A model generated the notes under the pieces. The model was not told where the DNA came from. It ran no database searches and saw nothing but the letters and a program-made list of their open reading frames with translations. Of a stretch of 24,935 nt of DNA, positions 1 through 5,912 are shown one piece after another. The number at the start of each line of letters is the position of its first letter. The stretch's first letter is position 1. This DNA comes from an uncultured Faecalibacterium sp. (GTDB lineage: Bacteria; Bacillota; Clostridia; Oscillospirales; Ruminococcaceae). Both the position numbers and the translations under genes were made by a program. Location of the stretch: assembly GCA_934533135.1 (NCBI GenBank), contig CAKTBG010000032.1, positions 1 to 24,935 on the forward strand. Reading direction: 5' to 3'.

Positions 1-75
1 TCCTTCCGCATCGGCCACCTGCTCAACAGATTCCATCTTATCGGATAAGGCGCGGATGGTTTGCAGTTCAGTCAA
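1..75 (-). CDS. Partial coding segment, unknown ICE protein
   Basis: A minus-strand frame is open from 75 to the left edge and reads TELQTIRALSDKMESVEQ, a charged helical sequence that looks coding. A TTG at 73-75 could be its start, but there is no clear ribosome binding site, and the frame overlaps the end of the truncated VirB6-like gene. It could therefore be the interior of another ICE gene joined here by a deletion. I do not recognise the family. Confidence 0.35.
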   Translation of the reverse strand, partial: MTELQTIRALSDKMESVEQVADAEG

Positions 76-622
76 TGCTCAATATCCGCATGGTGATTCC
101 GATAAAGAAAGATTGCAGGAAAAGGCCGAAAAGCGGGCCGACATCCATCTGCATTAAGCTGGCCTCCAACATGGACAGGCCAATGTCGTTGACACGGGTG
201 TTTCCGGCAATGATGCCGCTGGAATCGGACACTACCTTCTGGGTGATGTCAAACACCGCCATGACAATATCGAAGGTGTTGGAGATGAACCAGACCGACA
301 CCGCCGTTTTGAAGATCCAGCGCATGATGAGCGCAGGCTCAAACTGCGCCATGTTGTTATGCTGGGTGATCATCTCGATCAACTCATAACAGGCGATAAT
401 GGTCAGGATGATTCCTGCAATGGGTAACACCACATTCCGGGAGAGGGCTTCGATCATAGCAAAAACGCGCGGTTCAAAGGCCGATGGCTTGGTGCCTACC
501 TGCTGGGCGATATTGCCGACCTGCGTATTCACATCGTCGAATAACCCGCTGAGATTCGACATAATGCCTGCCGTCAGGATGCCTTTGATCCAGTCGGCAA
601 TGGCTTTGAGAACGGTTTCCAT
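68..622 (-). CDS. Truncated VirB6/TrbL-like conjugal transfer membrane protein
   Basis: The 184-residue product matches the N-terminal part of the VirB6/TrbL-like (CD1112-type) inner-membrane channel protein of Firmicutes type IV secretion. Visible family features are the start region with DWIKGILTAGIMSNLSGLFDD, a membrane segment near residues 64-85 (VVLPIAGIILTIIACYELI), a second near 105-125, and a third around GPLFGLFLQSFFIGITMRIL. Family members are usually about 290 residues and continue after this third segment. Here the frame ends at once with D-stop, so roughly the last 100 residues are missing. The start is the ATG at 620-622 behind an AAGGA-like site. Function is doubtful because of the truncation. 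Confidence 0.75.
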   Translation of the reverse strand: METVLKAIADWIKGILTAGIMSNLSGLFDDVNTQVGNIAQQVGTKPSAFEPRVFAMIEALSRNVVLPIAGIILTIIACYELIEMITQHNNMAQFEPALIMRWIFKTAVSVWFISNTFDIVMAVFDITQKVVSDSSGIIAGNTRVNDIGLSMLEASLMQMDVGPLFGLFLQSFFIGITMRILSID

Positions 623-635
623 TCAGTCACCGTCC

Positions 636-704
636 TTAGCTGAAGTGGTTGATAAGGGTCTTGAGAAGGTTCAGGAGAAAAATAATGTGGGTCAAAAACT
701 GCAT
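636..704 (-). CDS. Small hydrophobic peptide between maff2 and the VirB6-like gene
   Basis: A 22-codon minus-strand ORF starts at ATG 702-704, just after an AAAGGCGGTG-like ribosome site, and stops right before the ribosome site of the VirB6-like gene. The product is hydrophobic and amphipathic (core FLTHIIFLLNLLKTLI). Its tight fit between two ICE genes and its own ribosome site favour a real peptide or a coupling leader. I recognise no family, and its small size keeps confidence low. Confidence 0.35.
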   Translation of the reverse strand: MQFLTHIIFLLNLLKTLINHFS

Positions 705-805
705 AAGACACCGCCTTTCGTTGATGGGTGGAGATTCGTACTGCAATGCGCTCCTTATGATAAAGGGCTGTTATCCACAGCAGAGATAGAGCGATTGCGT
801 ATGTA

Positions 806-825
806 CAGGCGGGAAAACCCGCCTG
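806..825 (-). other. Perfect 8-bp hairpin downstream of maff2
   Basis: CAGGCGGG, a loop of four A and CCCGCCTG form a perfect stem seven bases after the maff2 stop. There is no T run after it on the minus strand, so it is more likely a processing or mRNA-stability hairpin, or a weak attenuator, than a full terminator. Confidence 0.45.
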
Positions 826-831
826 CGGCTC

Positions 832-1047
832 TTAGCCGAACAGACCAGACAGCAGAGGAATCAGGGTGATGCCCACCAACGCGACACCGCCGCCAGCCAT
901 GAGCTGCTTCATGCCCTGAGACTTGGAGCCGGGGTTGTCGTTACCATAACCTTCCAGCAGATTGATGGCACCCCAAACGCCGAGACCGGCACCCAGAGCG
1001 ACAACCAGAGTCTGAAGAACTTCGATAGCAGAGTTAAAGAATTCCAT
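832..1047 (-). CDS. Maff2 family mobile element protein
   Basis: The 71-residue product has two membrane segments (about residues 9-28 and 48-68) joined by a polar Gly/Asn/Lys loop (GYGNDNPGSKSQGMKQL), the pattern of the Maff2 family found in Firmicutes conjugative elements. Its place between the virD4 and virB6-like genes and its pilin-like size suggest a VirB2-like role in the transfer channel (inference from position). The start is ATG at 1045-1047 behind AAAGGAG with 7-nt spacing. A longer in-frame ORF exists upstream but lacks such a site. The gene looks intact. Confidence 0.85.
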   Translation of the reverse strand: MEFFNSAIEVLQTLVVALGAGLGVWGAINLLEGYGNDNPGSKSQGMKQLMAGGGVALVGITLIPLLSGLFG

Positions 1048-1164
1048 AGTCGTTTCTCCTTTATAAATGAAAGTTGTAGACCGTCCGTACACACCTGAAG
1101 CGGCATATTGAAGCCGCGAACTGCGGCGAGAGTTGGCTTGCTGGTGCACCTCTCTGGTCCGGGT

Positions 1165-1193
1165 AAAATAAAACCGCCTACCGGGTCAGGCAG
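1165..1193 (-). terminator. Terminator overlapping the virD4 stop codon
   Basis: On the minus strand, CTGCCT pairs with AGGCGG around an 8-nt loop and is followed by TTTTATTTT. The stem overlaps the virD4 stop at 1186-1188, separating the fused repA-virD4 remnant from maff2. Confidence 0.6.
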
Positions 1194-1518
1194 ACGGGAG
1201 CGAATCAGCGTCAATCACAACAAATTCATCATTGGGATTGATTTTTTCTTTGCGGTTCAGATACTTTTCAATATCGAAGGTGTTTTTGGGGTCGTAGTCC
1301 GAGGTCAGCTTGTAGTTGGGGTGCTGGGTCAGGTCGTACTTGTCGCTCAAAAATGGGCGCACACCTCGCAGCTGCAAAATGCACTTGCCGCCGTCCAGCA
1401 CCGCCAGTTCGTCCCGGCTCAGCAATTCGTGACCCATCTTTTGGAACGTAGTGCCGTAACTGGGGCTGTTGCCACGGGTGTCCGAAGTGTTGAACGCATC
1501 AATCGTTTCTTTGCCCAG
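1186..1518 (-). pseudogene. C-terminal fragment of VirD4/TraG-type coupling protein
   Basis: The frame reads from LGKETIDAFNTSDTRG through GTTFQKMGHELLSRDEL and GGKCILQLRGVRPFLSDKYD to FDIEKYLNR, which is the C-terminus of the VirD4-like DNA-transfer ATPase of Firmicutes ICEs. Full proteins are about 600 residues with Walker A and B motifs. Here only about 110 codons remain and no nucleotide-binding motif is left. At its upstream end the frame overlaps the last codons of repA in another frame, so the join is a deletion, not a normal gene border. A start at ATG 1435-1437 would give an 83-residue ORF, but that is internal to the family sequence. Confidence 0.8.
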
Positions 1519-2341
1519 TATTCTGATAGTAGAGGTTCATGGTGGTGGGCGCATTGTAGAGCATCGCCAGCAGATACTGCTTCATGTTCCGCACCGGGGC
1601 GGTGTTCTCTGCCAAAGAATCCAGCACGAAACGGATGTGGTCGGCGTTCAGCTTTTTCAGCCGGCTGCGTACCACCTCGGTGGGCTTGTCATCTCCGGCG
1701 ATCCGCAACATCTTGCGTTTGGTGGAACAGGTGTCCACAAGCAGGTCTACGATCTGGTAGATGGTGTCCTCATCGTCCGGGCAGAGCCGGAGCAGAAGTT
1801 CTACCTCCAATGCCTGATAAAAATAATCCTCAAGCTGCTCCCGGATGCCCCCGGAATAGATGGGGTCAGGATCGTTCCACTCTGTTTTATTCTTATCAGT
1901 TTTATTTGCTTGCGGTTTTGGCTGCTCCAGAATTGCACTTTCTGCAGCACCAGAATTGCTGTTTGGGCAATTCTGTACTTGCGCTTTTGGCAGTCCAGAC
2001 GAAAAGTTCTTGACATAGATCAGGCTGGGTCTGCCCAGACCACGGCGTTTACGCTCGATGAGGTCGAAGTCCTCCAGTTCCCGGAACAGCTTGACCGCCT
2101 TGTGTTCGGCGCAGCAGAGGGATTCCTGCACTTCCCGGACGGTATAGATGATATACACCCGACCTTGCTCGTCCAGCCAGCCGTTCTTTACGGACAGGCT
2201 CATGCGGTCCAGCAGGATGCCGTACAGCGTCCGGGCATCGGTGGAGAGCTGCCGGAAACGGCAGTCTTGGAACAGTGCTTTCGGGATGCGGAAATAGGAG
2301 AACAATTCGCCCGACTGACCATAGAAATAGTCCAGCGTCAT
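1499..2341 (-). CDS. repA: Replication initiator protein A (RepA_N family)
   Basis: The 280-residue product opens with a RepA_N-like domain (about residues 5-115): LFSYFRIPKALFQD, LSTDARTLYGILLDRM, then a winged-helix part with VREVQESLCCAEHKAVKLFRE and LIERKRRGLGRPSLIYVKNF. A low-complexity linker and a C-terminal helical domain (residues about 165-270) follow. Such proteins start replication of plasmids and ICEs at an origin often inside or next to the gene. The start is ATG at 2339-2341 behind GAGGT, overlapping the stop of a 14-codon upstream ORF. The last residues (TGQRND) come from virD4 DNA read out of frame, so the natural C-terminus was replaced. Loss of a few end residues need not abolish function. 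Confidence 0.85.
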   Translation of the reverse strand: MTLDYFYGQSGELFSYFRIPKALFQDCRFRQLSTDARTLYGILLDRMSLSVKNGWLDEQGRVYIIYTVREVQESLCCAEHKAVKLFRELEDFDLIERKRRGLGRPSLIYVKNFSSGLPKAQVQNCPNSNSGAAESAILEQPKPQANKTDKNKTEWNDPDPIYSGGIREQLEDYFYQALEVELLLRLCPDDEDTIYQIVDLLVDTCSTKRKMLRIAGDDKPTEVVRSRLKKLNADHIRFVLDSLAENTAPVRNMKQYLLAMLYNAPTTMNLYYQNTGQRND

Positions 2342-2382
2342 TTGGTGTGACCTCGGATTTTCAACTGTATGGGTGTGTTCAT
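2338..2382 (-). CDS. 14-codon leader ORF overlapping the repA start
   Basis: ATG at 2380-2382 opens a 14-codon ORF (MNTPIQLKIRGHTK) whose TGA overlaps the repA ATG as ATGA. An AAAGGAG lies about 15 nt upstream. The overlap suggests translational coupling to repA. No independent function is visible, and chance cannot be excluded. Confidence 0.3.
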   Translation of the reverse strand: MNTPIQLKIRGHTK

Positions 2383-2449
2383 GTGGAAAACTATCACTCC
2401 TTTCCTGTCAGATGTAAAATGCAACGTCCGCTGTAAATGGTACTAAGCA

Positions 2450-2487
2450 AACAGGACTGCCTCACAGTGATGTGGAGCAGTCCTGTT
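2450..2487 (-). terminator. Long hairpin between the HTH gene and repA
   Basis: AACAGGACTGC at 2450-2460 pairs with GCAGTCCTGTT at 2477-2487, with possible extra pairing inside the 16-nt loop. It lies directly after the stop of the HTH gene and ahead of repA. The T tract on the minus strand is weak (GTTTGCTTAG), so it may be an attenuator or an origin-related structure. Confidence 0.5.
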
Positions 2488-2490
2488 CGT

Positions 2491-3120
2491 TTAATATGTA
2501 ATTGTCATTGCCCCTTCATGGCAGTCCTGCGCATAGGTGCGGAGCAGATCAAGGTGCTTTGCGGATTTTCGGACGATAGCCGTCGCACGGTCACCGGACA
2601 TAAACTCAACGACCGCAAGGCGCGGAATCGTCAATGTGCCACGAATTTTGAAACCAACAAGGATCTTCTGGTTGCACCATCGCTGGATGCTCTGAGCAGA
2701 GTAGCCCGTCAGTTCCGAAACTACCGGGGTGGTCAGCAGATCATCATATCCAACCGTGAGATTTTCCCATAGGGTGTACAGCCCTGTTTTTTCTGGCTCT
2801 GTAAAATTGAAGCGGATGATCTCTGTGGCAGGCTTGTCCGGGTGCCGCTTGGAGCAGCCGTTCTTTCCGATATAAAAGCCCATTGGCACTTTATACTTTT
2901 CGGGGTTATCTTCACGATCGCACAAGTAGGTGATCACATCGTGGGTCGCAATGTGGTACTTGCGCGTTTTCTTTCCGGTGTTGGTACACGGAACGAGGCC
3001 GGAGTCCAGAAGGTACTTTGCGTGTTGCTTGTTGATGCGGGCAACACGGTAGAACTGGTCTTTCGTCATTCCGTTGGGATAATCTTCAAGAATTTTATAG
3101 CACTCTAACAGTGTTCTCAT
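2491..3120 (-). CDS. ICE protein with two excisionase-like HTH segments
   Basis: The 209-residue product shows two MerR/excisionase-like helix-turn-helix segments. The first lies near residues 18-60 (MTKDQFYRVARINKQHAKYL followed by a wing and HDVITYL). The second is near 125-170 (VVSELTGYSAQSIQRWCNQK, then IRGTLTIPRLAVVEFM), ending with the strand-helix pattern typical of Xis-type domains. It is the ICE gene closest to the attachment site, so a role as recombination directionality factor or as repressor of the ICE is plausible (inference). The start chosen is ATG 3118-3120, 9 nt after AAAGGA. ATG 3124-3126 is an alternative two codons upstream but too close to that site. Confidence 0.65.
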   Translation of the reverse strand: MRTLLECYKILEDYPNGMTKDQFYRVARINKQHAKYLLDSGLVPCTNTGKKTRKYHIATHDVITYLCDREDNPEKYKVPMGFYIGKNGCSKRHPDKPATEIIRFNFTEPEKTGLYTLWENLTVGYDDLLTTPVVSELTGYSAQSIQRWCNQKILVGFKIRGTLTIPRLAVVEFMSGDRATAIVRKSAKHLDLLRTYAQDCHEGAMTITY

Positions 3121-3199
3121 GTTCATCCATCCTTTGCTGCTTTGATTTTGTCAGCGCCAGAAGCAACATATTGTATGGATGGATTTCGGCTCCGGGAAT

Positions 3200-3253
3200 C
3201 TCTCTCGCCCGTTCTCTCCAAAGGGCGTAAAATCTCTCCTAATTCTCTCCAAA
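3200..3253. repeat. Repeated TTCTCTCC-type sites at the ICE end
   Basis: TTCTCTCCAAA occurs at 3212-3222 and again at 3243-3253, with a related ATCTCTCC at 3232-3239 and a CTCTCTC tract at 3200-3206. Short spaced direct repeats 160-220 bp inside the attachment core are what tyrosine integrases use as arm-type binding sites. No gene is visible in 3121-3415 beyond this. Confidence 0.4.
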
Positions 3254-3415
3254 AAGCAGATTTTTCTGCGTTTTGGAAAGTGGGTTCAAATCCGCATGGA
3301 GCCTAGTGATTTTGGATTTTGATGAAATTTTGAGCGTAAATTCGATGGTTCGTATCTTCTGGTAAGTTCGGCTAACTACCTCTATCTTCCACCAAGTACC
3401 GTGAAGCAGGAAAGA

Positions 3416-3474
3416 CTCGAAATGCGATAGGCCGGGAGACCGGTGCCAGGGTTCGACTCCCTGATGCTCCGCCA
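3416..3474 (+). other. attachment site: 3' half of tRNA-Ser (CGA)
   Basis: From the anticodon loop CTCGAAA (3416-3422) the sequence is a proper tRNA-Ser 3' half: anticodon 3' stem TGCGA, a long variable arm (GCCGG-GAGA-CCGGT), T arm CAGGG-TTCGACT-CCCTG (3447-3463), acceptor strand ATGCTCC, discriminator G and encoded CCA. The five bases before the loop (AAAGA) cannot pair with TGCGA, and no GGAGCAT acceptor strand lies upstream, so this is not a working gene. It is the copy left where a tyrosine recombinase integrated at the anticodon loop. The intact gene is predicted left of the window. Confidence 0.85.
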
Positions 3475-3479
3475 AATCG

Positions 3480-3519
3480 AATGGACAGATGAATTTTATT
3501 CGTCTGTCCATTCTTTTTT
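3480..3519 (+). terminator. Terminator of the original tRNA-Ser gene
   Basis: AATGGACAGATGA at 3480-3492 pairs over 13 positions (one G-U) with TCGTCTGTCCATT at 3500-3512, followed by CTTTTTT. It sits five bases after the CCA, so it served the tRNA before integration. Confidence 0.85.
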
Positions 3520-3644
3520 GCCGGAACATCGCCCGTCCACCCTGTCTTTGGGGCGTATGGCATCCTTCTAATTGGTAGGCATCGAAAAAGGCCAAAATAC
3601 AACCACATCTCCGAAAAGTAACAAAAAAGTCATAATTGGCACTT

Positions 3645-3677
3645 ATAAAAAAAGAAGGCTGGATTTTTCCAGCCTTC
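3645..3677 (-). terminator. Terminator after the YaiI-like gene
   Basis: A 10-bp stem (3654-3663 with 3668-3677) followed on the minus strand by seven T lies 12 bases past the stop of the gene at 3690. The stretch 3520-3644 between the two terminators holds no ORF with a start site, and I see nothing else in it. Confidence 0.85.
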
Positions 3678-3689
3678 CAAAAGTATGTA

Positions 3690-4127
3690 TCAATAATTTT
3701 TGCTCAGAATCTTCTCAAGCGTGTCCGCAAACCGGACATCCTGCTCCCTCGTCCGCTTTGGGCTCCCCTTGGGGTGCTTCCCGGCACGGAGGAGCTTTTT
3801 GTTTTCATACCGCCGCAGCAGGAGCGCATCCATGTTGTCGGCGGTGTATTCCAGACCGTTTTGGTTCAGCACCCGGGCGCATTTGGCAAGGCACATACTC
3901 GCCAGCCCGTAGTCCTGTGTCACGACCACATCCCCCGGCTTTACCCGGTTCACCAGCGCGAAGTCTACGCTGTCAGCCCCTTTATCGAACACCAGCGTCT
4001 GCGCGCCTTCCCGCTCGATTTGGTGAGAGGTGTCGCACAGGATGATAACAGGAACATCAAACTGTTTTGCAAGCTGCAACGTCAGGTCCACCACCGGGCA
4101 GCCATCGGCATCAATCAAAATGGTCAT
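3690..4127 (-). CDS. YaiI/YqxD (DUF188, UPF0178) family protein
   Basis: The 145-residue product begins TILIDADGCPVVDL, the hallmark N-terminal Asp-rich strand of the DUF188 family, and later has VVTQDYGLASMCLAKCARVLNQNG and a basic tail with RTREQDVRFADTLEKIL, all typical. The fold is PIN-like, and members are suspected but unproven nucleases or RNA-associated proteins. Start is ATG 4125-4127, 7 nt after GGAGG. It overlaps the esterase stop as ATGA, so the two genes form a coupled minus-strand operon. Confidence 0.88.
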   Translation of the reverse strand: MTILIDADGCPVVDLTLQLAKQFDVPVIILCDTSHQIEREGAQTLVFDKGADSVDFALVNRVKPGDVVVTQDYGLASMCLAKCARVLNQNGLEYTADNMDALLLRRYENKKLLRAGKHPKGSPKRTREQDVRFADTLEKILSKNY

Positions 4128-4810
4128 GTGTGTTCCTCCATCACCCACCGAAAGGCTTTCGCGGTACGCAAATCAGCGTTCTTAAAGTGCCCGCCGCTGT
4201 TCCATTCAAGGGTGCAGTCTACCCCACGCGCTGTAAGCCGGCTGTGCAGGGTGCGGGTGTTATCGCCCACCGCAGCCATGACGGTGTTTTTCGTGTGTTC
4301 CTCTTTGTCGCCAAGGCTCAGATAAATGTGCTGTGCCTGTATCGGGTGCTGCTGTTCAAACTCCATCCAGCCCGGAAACCACACCGAGGGAGAAGCAGCG
4401 GCGACACCGTAGAACAAATCGGTCTGGGTGGATGCCCACAAAGCAAACAGCCCTGCCAGTGAATAGCCGCCCAGAACGATTTTGACGTTTTCCGGGAGTT
4501 CAAACTGTTGTTTCAGCACTGGAATGACCTGTTCCGTCAGAAAGCGCAGGGTGTCCGCAGCCTTGCCGCCGAAACCCTGCTTCCCCCAGACAGCAGGGGC
4601 TTCCCACGGAGAAAGGGCATCGTTCCAGCTTTCCACCGGGATGGCTGCAAACAGAAAATTCCGGCTGCTTTGCGCGATAGCATCCACTTCGTTGTCTATG
4701 CTCTGCTGCTCATGCTCACCTGTCGTTTGGAGCATCAGGTATTCTGCATGGGCTTCGCCGTAAATGCGGCAAGGTCTGTTCCCGATTTGCATGGTCTGTG
4801 CGGTCACTGC
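4124..4810 (-). CDS. Alpha/beta hydrolase, esterase (IroE/YbbA-like)
   Basis: The 228-residue protein has the nucleophile elbow GGYSLAG, a late Asp/Glu-containing loop (SLGDKEEHTKNT) and a C-terminal GGHFKN that supplies the catalytic His, arranged as in enterochelin-esterase-like hydrolases. There is no signal peptide, so it is cytoplasmic, and the substrate cannot be told. The start is the GTG at 4808-4810, 8 nt after GGGAGG. The frame is open further upstream, but that part contains the promoter at 4842-4870. An internal ATG lies five codons downstream. Confidence 0.8.
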   Translation of the reverse strand, partial: AVTAQTMQIGNRPCRIYGEAHAEYLMLQTTGEHEQQSIDNEVDAIAQSSRNFLFAAIPVESWNDALSPWEAPAVWGKQGFGGKAADTLRFLTEQVIPVLKQQFELPENVKIVLGGYSLAGLFALWASTQTDLFYGVAAASPSVWFPGWMEFEQQHPIQAQHIYLSLGDKEEHTKNTVMAAVGDNTRTLHSRLTARGVDCTLEWNSGGHFKNADLRTAKAFRWVMEEHT

Positions 4811-4841
4811 GGCGTCCTCCCGAAAAAATTTTGGTAAGCTC

Positions 4842-4870
4842 AGTATAGCAACTGAAAAATCATTTTGCAA
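4842..4870 (-). promoter_or_regulatory. Promoter of the esterase-yaiI operon
   Basis: On the minus strand TTGCAA (4865-4870), a 17-bp spacer and TATACT (4842-4847) with a preceding TGC (extended -10) lie about 25 nt upstream of the ribosome site. Confidence 0.75.
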
Positions 4871-4871
4871 T

Positions 4872-5058
4872 TCAAAAGGCGTTCGCATTCGCAGACCAAT
4901 TATCCAGATCACGCACAGACAGCACAGGCTCGTCAATCAGCTTGATCTGCTGGGCGTGGTGGCTCCTGATACCAGCCCTTTGAGAGCATTCCACGGCTCG
5001 TCCGTGTTTCACGCTTTTCGACCAACTGGATTTTTGCAGGGACTTCGATTGGGCTCAT
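4872..5058 (-). pseudogene. Small gene, probably frameshifted; intact part 41 codons
   Basis: ATG 5056-5058 has a good promoter and a GGAG site 9 nt upstream. The frame gives 41 residues (starts MSPIEVPAKIQLVEKRE) and stops at 4933. The two other frames then look coding in turn: one gives NTDEPWNALKGLVSGATTP, the next AQQIKLIDEPVLSVRDLDNW and ends at 4872, exactly where the esterase promoter begins. This is best explained by a ~60-residue gene broken by small indels. The alternative is a genuine 41-residue protein at 4933-5058. No family recognised. Confidence 0.45.
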
Positions 5059-5079
5059 GGTATCACGCTCCTTTTCTCC

Positions 5080-5107
5080 ATTATACCATGTTTGGATGGA
5101 TAGACAA
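5080..5107 (-). promoter_or_regulatory. Promoter of the small minus-strand gene
   Basis: Minus strand TTGTCT (5102-5107), a 16-bp spacer and consensus TATAAT (5080-5085). It lies 22 bases upstream of the start codon at 5058. Confidence 0.7.
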
Positions 5108-5171
5108 GGTGAACTACCGGGGTCTTTCCTGCATTGCAAGCGGAATCGCACATGAAATTTTCAAGCCGCTG

Positions 5172-5180
5172 TGCTATACT
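5172..5180 (+). promoter_or_regulatory. Extended -10 promoter of the nitroreductase gene
   Basis: TGCTATACT gives an extended -10 (TATACT at 5175-5180). No good -35 is seen 17 bp upstream. The start codon follows 33 nt later. Confidence 0.5.
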
Positions 5181-5212
5181 TGACCCAAATCAACGCAGGG
5201 AGGCATTTGTTT

Positions 5213-5737
5213 ATGAACACACTGGAAGCCATTTTGACCCGGCGCAGCTGCCGGAATTTTACCGCTCGCCCCATTGAAAGCGAAACGCTGCATCAGCTGC
5301 TGGAAGCCGCGATGAGCGGGCCGAGCTGCGTCAACGCAAGAGACTGGTCCTTCGTGGTGGTGACCGACCCGGAAAAGCTGGCGCAGATGGCTGACGCCAA
5401 CGGCCGCCCGGCGGAACCCCTGCGGCACGCCGCCGCGGGCATCCTCGTCTGCGGCGACCTCGACCGTGCGTTCCGTCCGGCAAAGGATTACTGGGTGATC
5501 GACGGTGCGATCGCTGCCCAGAACCTCTGCCTTGCGGCACAGGAGCTGGGGCTTGGCACCGTCTGGCTGGGCACTTGGCCGCAGATGAACCGGGTGGAAG
5601 CCCAGAAAAAGCTGTTTGCCCTGCCGGAGAGCATCGTGCCCCACTCCATCATCGCCCTTGGCTACCCGGAAGCGGATCTTACCGCCCCGCGTGAGTGCCG
5701 TTATGAGGACGACCGGGTACACTTCAATCAGTGGTAA
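5213..5737 (+). CDS. Nitroreductase family protein (FMN-dependent)
   Basis: The 174-residue protein begins MNTLEAILTRRSCRNFTARP, where the RRSCRNF motif contacts the FMN phosphate in this family. GPSCVNARDWSFVVVTD supplies the usual flavin-binding Ser/Asn/Trp segment, and DGAIAAQNLCLAAQELGLGTVWLG is the classic dimer-helix and glycine motif. The C-terminus has ALGYPEADLTAPRE and YEDDRVHFNQW. Such enzymes reduce nitro-compounds or quinones with NAD(P)H in the cytoplasm. Start ATG 5213 follows GGGAGG; a longer frame upstream would overlap the promoter. It appears monocistronic. Confidence 0.92.
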   Translation: MNTLEAILTRRSCRNFTARPIESETLHQLLEAAMSGPSCVNARDWSFVVVTDPEKLAQMADANGRPAEPLRHAAAGILVCGDLDRAFRPAKDYWVIDGAIAAQNLCLAAQELGLGTVWLGTWPQMNRVEAQKKLFALPESIVPHSIIALGYPEADLTAPRECRYEDDRVHFNQW

Positions 5738-5841
5738 GCAGAGGAAAACGACCGCCCCTCACGCGTGCGGCGGAAGCGGTTTTCGTCAAAGCGTCCAAAA
5801 TTCACCGATAAAATTCTAAGGAGAGACTTTTTGCAATCTGC

Positions 5842-5871
5842 TTGACGCAATGGAGCTCCATCCACTATATT
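5842..5871 (+). promoter_or_regulatory. Promoter with a perfect 12-bp palindrome in the spacer
   Basis: TTGACG (5842-5847), an 18-bp spacer and TATATT (5866-5871) upstream of the secreted-protein pair. The spacer contains the perfect palindrome ATGGAGCTCCAT (5850-5861), a likely operator between -35 and -10. Confidence 0.7.
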
Positions 5872-5912
5872 AAAAACGATAAAATCGGCCGATCTGCGGG
5901 GAGGGGATTTCG

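Larger units (their letters stand above)
1..3474. mobile_element. End of a decayed integrative conjugative element (ICE) in tRNA-Ser
   Basis: All genes here lie on the minus strand and belong to Tn1549/CTn-like ICE families of Firmicutes: excisionase-like HTH protein, RepA_N initiator, VirD4 coupling protein tail, Maff2 and VirB6/TrbL-like protein. The right boundary is a 3' half of a tRNA-Ser gene at 3416-3474, after which ordinary chromosomal genes begin. Two joins look like deletions: repA into virD4 near 1518-1526, and the VirB6-like gene near 68-80. The element continues past the left edge. The integrase is not in the window. Transfer is unlikely if the missing parts are not supplied elsewhere (inference). 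Confidence 0.8.

Noticed and set aside
3416..3474. Functional tRNA-Ser gene
   Set aside because: Only the 3' half is present; acceptor 5' strand, D arm and half of the anticodon stem are absent.
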